The notes below the pieces were generated by a model. The model searched no databases. It was not told the DNA's origin and saw nothing but the letters and a program-made list of their open reading frames with translations. From Adiantum capillus-veneris (Eukaryota > Streptophyta > Polypodiopsida > Polypodiales > Pteridaceae), in assembly GCA_014529385.2 (NCBI GenBank), contig CM043954.1:8889306-8953305 (forward strand): a stretch of 64,000 nt of DNA. The letters run 5' to 3'. Both the position numbers and the translations under genes were made by a program. Below are positions 62,631 through 64,000 of the stretch, one piece after another; positions within the stretch are counted from its first letter, which is position 1; the number at the start of each line of letters is the position of its first letter.

Positions 62631-64000
62631 GAGAAAATCATTTAGGAGAACTAGATATTAGTTATTATGACAAGTCACCTACTACGGTTGCTGCCAATTG
62701 CACACTTCCAAGGATTAGAATATACCACCATAAATTACATGCTGAGAGGGTCCCAATAACACTCGGTTTGTCCAAAATTGACACTCCTACACCAAGTTAC
62801 TGACAAAACTAACTTCGGGCACTAAAATTGACTATCTGACTCTGACAAGTATAATAATTTGCACTCTAATGGGGATGTGTTAACTCTTGACTGTCAAGTC
62901 CTAGCACTCCCATGAATATGAGGAAACGCAGCAAATTCAAACTAGAAGAGAAATAAGTTTTGAAGTAGACATGGAGAATATCACGGACACTAAAGGATTC
63001 TTTGTGGATGAAGAAATGCAACTAGTACAAGGATAGAGATTTTTCACAGCACTGTGGAAGGATGATTGTAGCGCAGACAATGTGTCGTGCTCTCTACAGT
63101 GGGTGCTCCTCAGTGCAATGTGCATGACAATCTCACTCAAAACAAACTGAAATAGGAAACAATAGACAACAACTGAGCTCATAGAGATACAACGGCAGCA
63201 GTAGACCACAACAAGTGACTTGACTATCTCAAAGAACTCATACAGACTCTAGCGTGGTAGCACACTCAGCTCCAGCCCAGGACTCTCAGGTACAATGTTG
63301 TTTCGAGGCTCAGATGTGCAGGGATGGGGAAGACGTGCTGTGTGTATAGACTCACTCTAGACGACTACGTAAAGATAATCATGACCAGACCGCTACTACT
63401 CATATATACAACCATAAAGAGCCACCAACGTCTCATAAATGACAGCATCTAAGTCTATCTCCACATGATCTGGCCACAATGTCCACTAGACCACCATATC
63501 CCTGCCACGTGTCATAGCCCAGCGAGTCTGACCAGTGTGAACTGACCGTCCAGTGTGAATCGACCAGACCAAAGACCAACTGTAAAGTCCAAACTGTACT
63601 AGTTGTCCTGTAAAAGTGACACTGTAGCCTGCCTAGAGGTTGCTTGCCACAAGACCGCTAACCGTCTTGGTGAGCGGAAGTCTGAAAAACTTTGAAAGAA
63701 AACCACTAGCTACTACATACGTACAATAGTGAGCTCCTGAATCTGTCATCCAAGAGATAGAGTGGTGGCCACTGTTGCACCCGAAGTATCAACCTCTAGA
63801 GGTGGAGCCATCAAATCAATGGTGGGGCTCTGCTCTATGTGAGTTGTCCTATCCGTAATTGGGGCCCCTACCTGCTGTTGGGCAGATGGTAGAAATTGTC
63901 CTGTAGTGTATGGAGGACGTCAAGTAACACAACCATGGCGGTGTGCTCCAGCAATTTCGTCGCAATAAGTCACATTCTGCATCTGGGGCAATAATGACGA
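62631..64000. other. Unassigned sequence at the right end
   Basis: No gene is supported. Short frames on both strands lack recognisable domains. Near 63500..63580 there are duplicated phrases (ACCAGTGTGAACTGACC, CCAGTGTGAATCGACC). A minus-strand frame near 63760..64000 could be the edge of another element running out of the window, but it has stops. Confidence 0.4.

Overview
The window looks like a heterochromatic, transposon-packed stretch of a land-plant nuclear genome. I see no host gene, no tRNA or rRNA gene and no CRISPR array. Almost everything from about 1.6 to 61 kb is explained by nested LTR retrotransposons. Plant origin is inferred from initiator-Met-tRNA primer sites, Tork-like copia polyproteins and a Tat-type gypsy element with two RNase H domains. 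The plant group cannot be named from this window.

Layout (names E1 to E8 are mine). E1 (1589..12709, minus) is a young Tat-like Ty3/gypsy element with 2.6-kb LTRs and one stop in its polyprotein. E4 (about 13160 to 61080 and beyond, minus) is the oldest host element: a decayed Ty3/gypsy element whose integrase and reverse transcriptase were each split by a later insertion. E2 (13449..39373, minus) sits in the E4 integrase. It has LTRs, a primer site, a polypurine tract and its own proteins, but no recognisable RT or integrase. Its left LTR was hit by E5 (14164..23014, plus, Tork-like copia). E5 was hit in gag by E6 (15219..18530, plus, internally deleted gypsy). The right LTR of E2 was hit by E7 (33343..38656, minus, copia). 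E8 (26107..27548) is an LTR-like remnant related to E1, inside E2. E3 (41092..58109, plus) is a 17-kb gypsy element inserted in the E4 reverse transcriptase. Target-site duplications are visible for E1, E2 (one mismatch), E3, E5, E6 and E7.

The most unusual material is in E2 and E3, which appear to be relatives. E3 carries, besides gag-pro-RT-RH-INT, a second retropepsin-like domain after integrase fused to a tail with repeated W-[IV]-P-[KI] motifs, and a further reading region of about 1,100 codons with long coiled coils before the 3' LTR. Its integrase has two HHCC zinc modules of identical spacing. E2 encodes a matching retropepsin-like domain, apparently without the catalytic D-S-G, plus a W-[IV]-P-K tail. 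It also encodes a protein with a repeated Y-x-[DN]-x-x-G-x-x-[YF] motif that recurs in E3. Both carry arrays of near-perfect palindromes at about 280-300-bp spacing. The two arrays differ in flanks but share an ATCGCGAT-type centre, and each element has a partial copy of its own site in its LTRs. I regard this set (accessory protease/W-P tail, Y-D-G-Y protein, palindrome array) as the candidate undescribed system.

The ends (1..1588, 12710..13159, about 62630..64000) hold no gene I can support.
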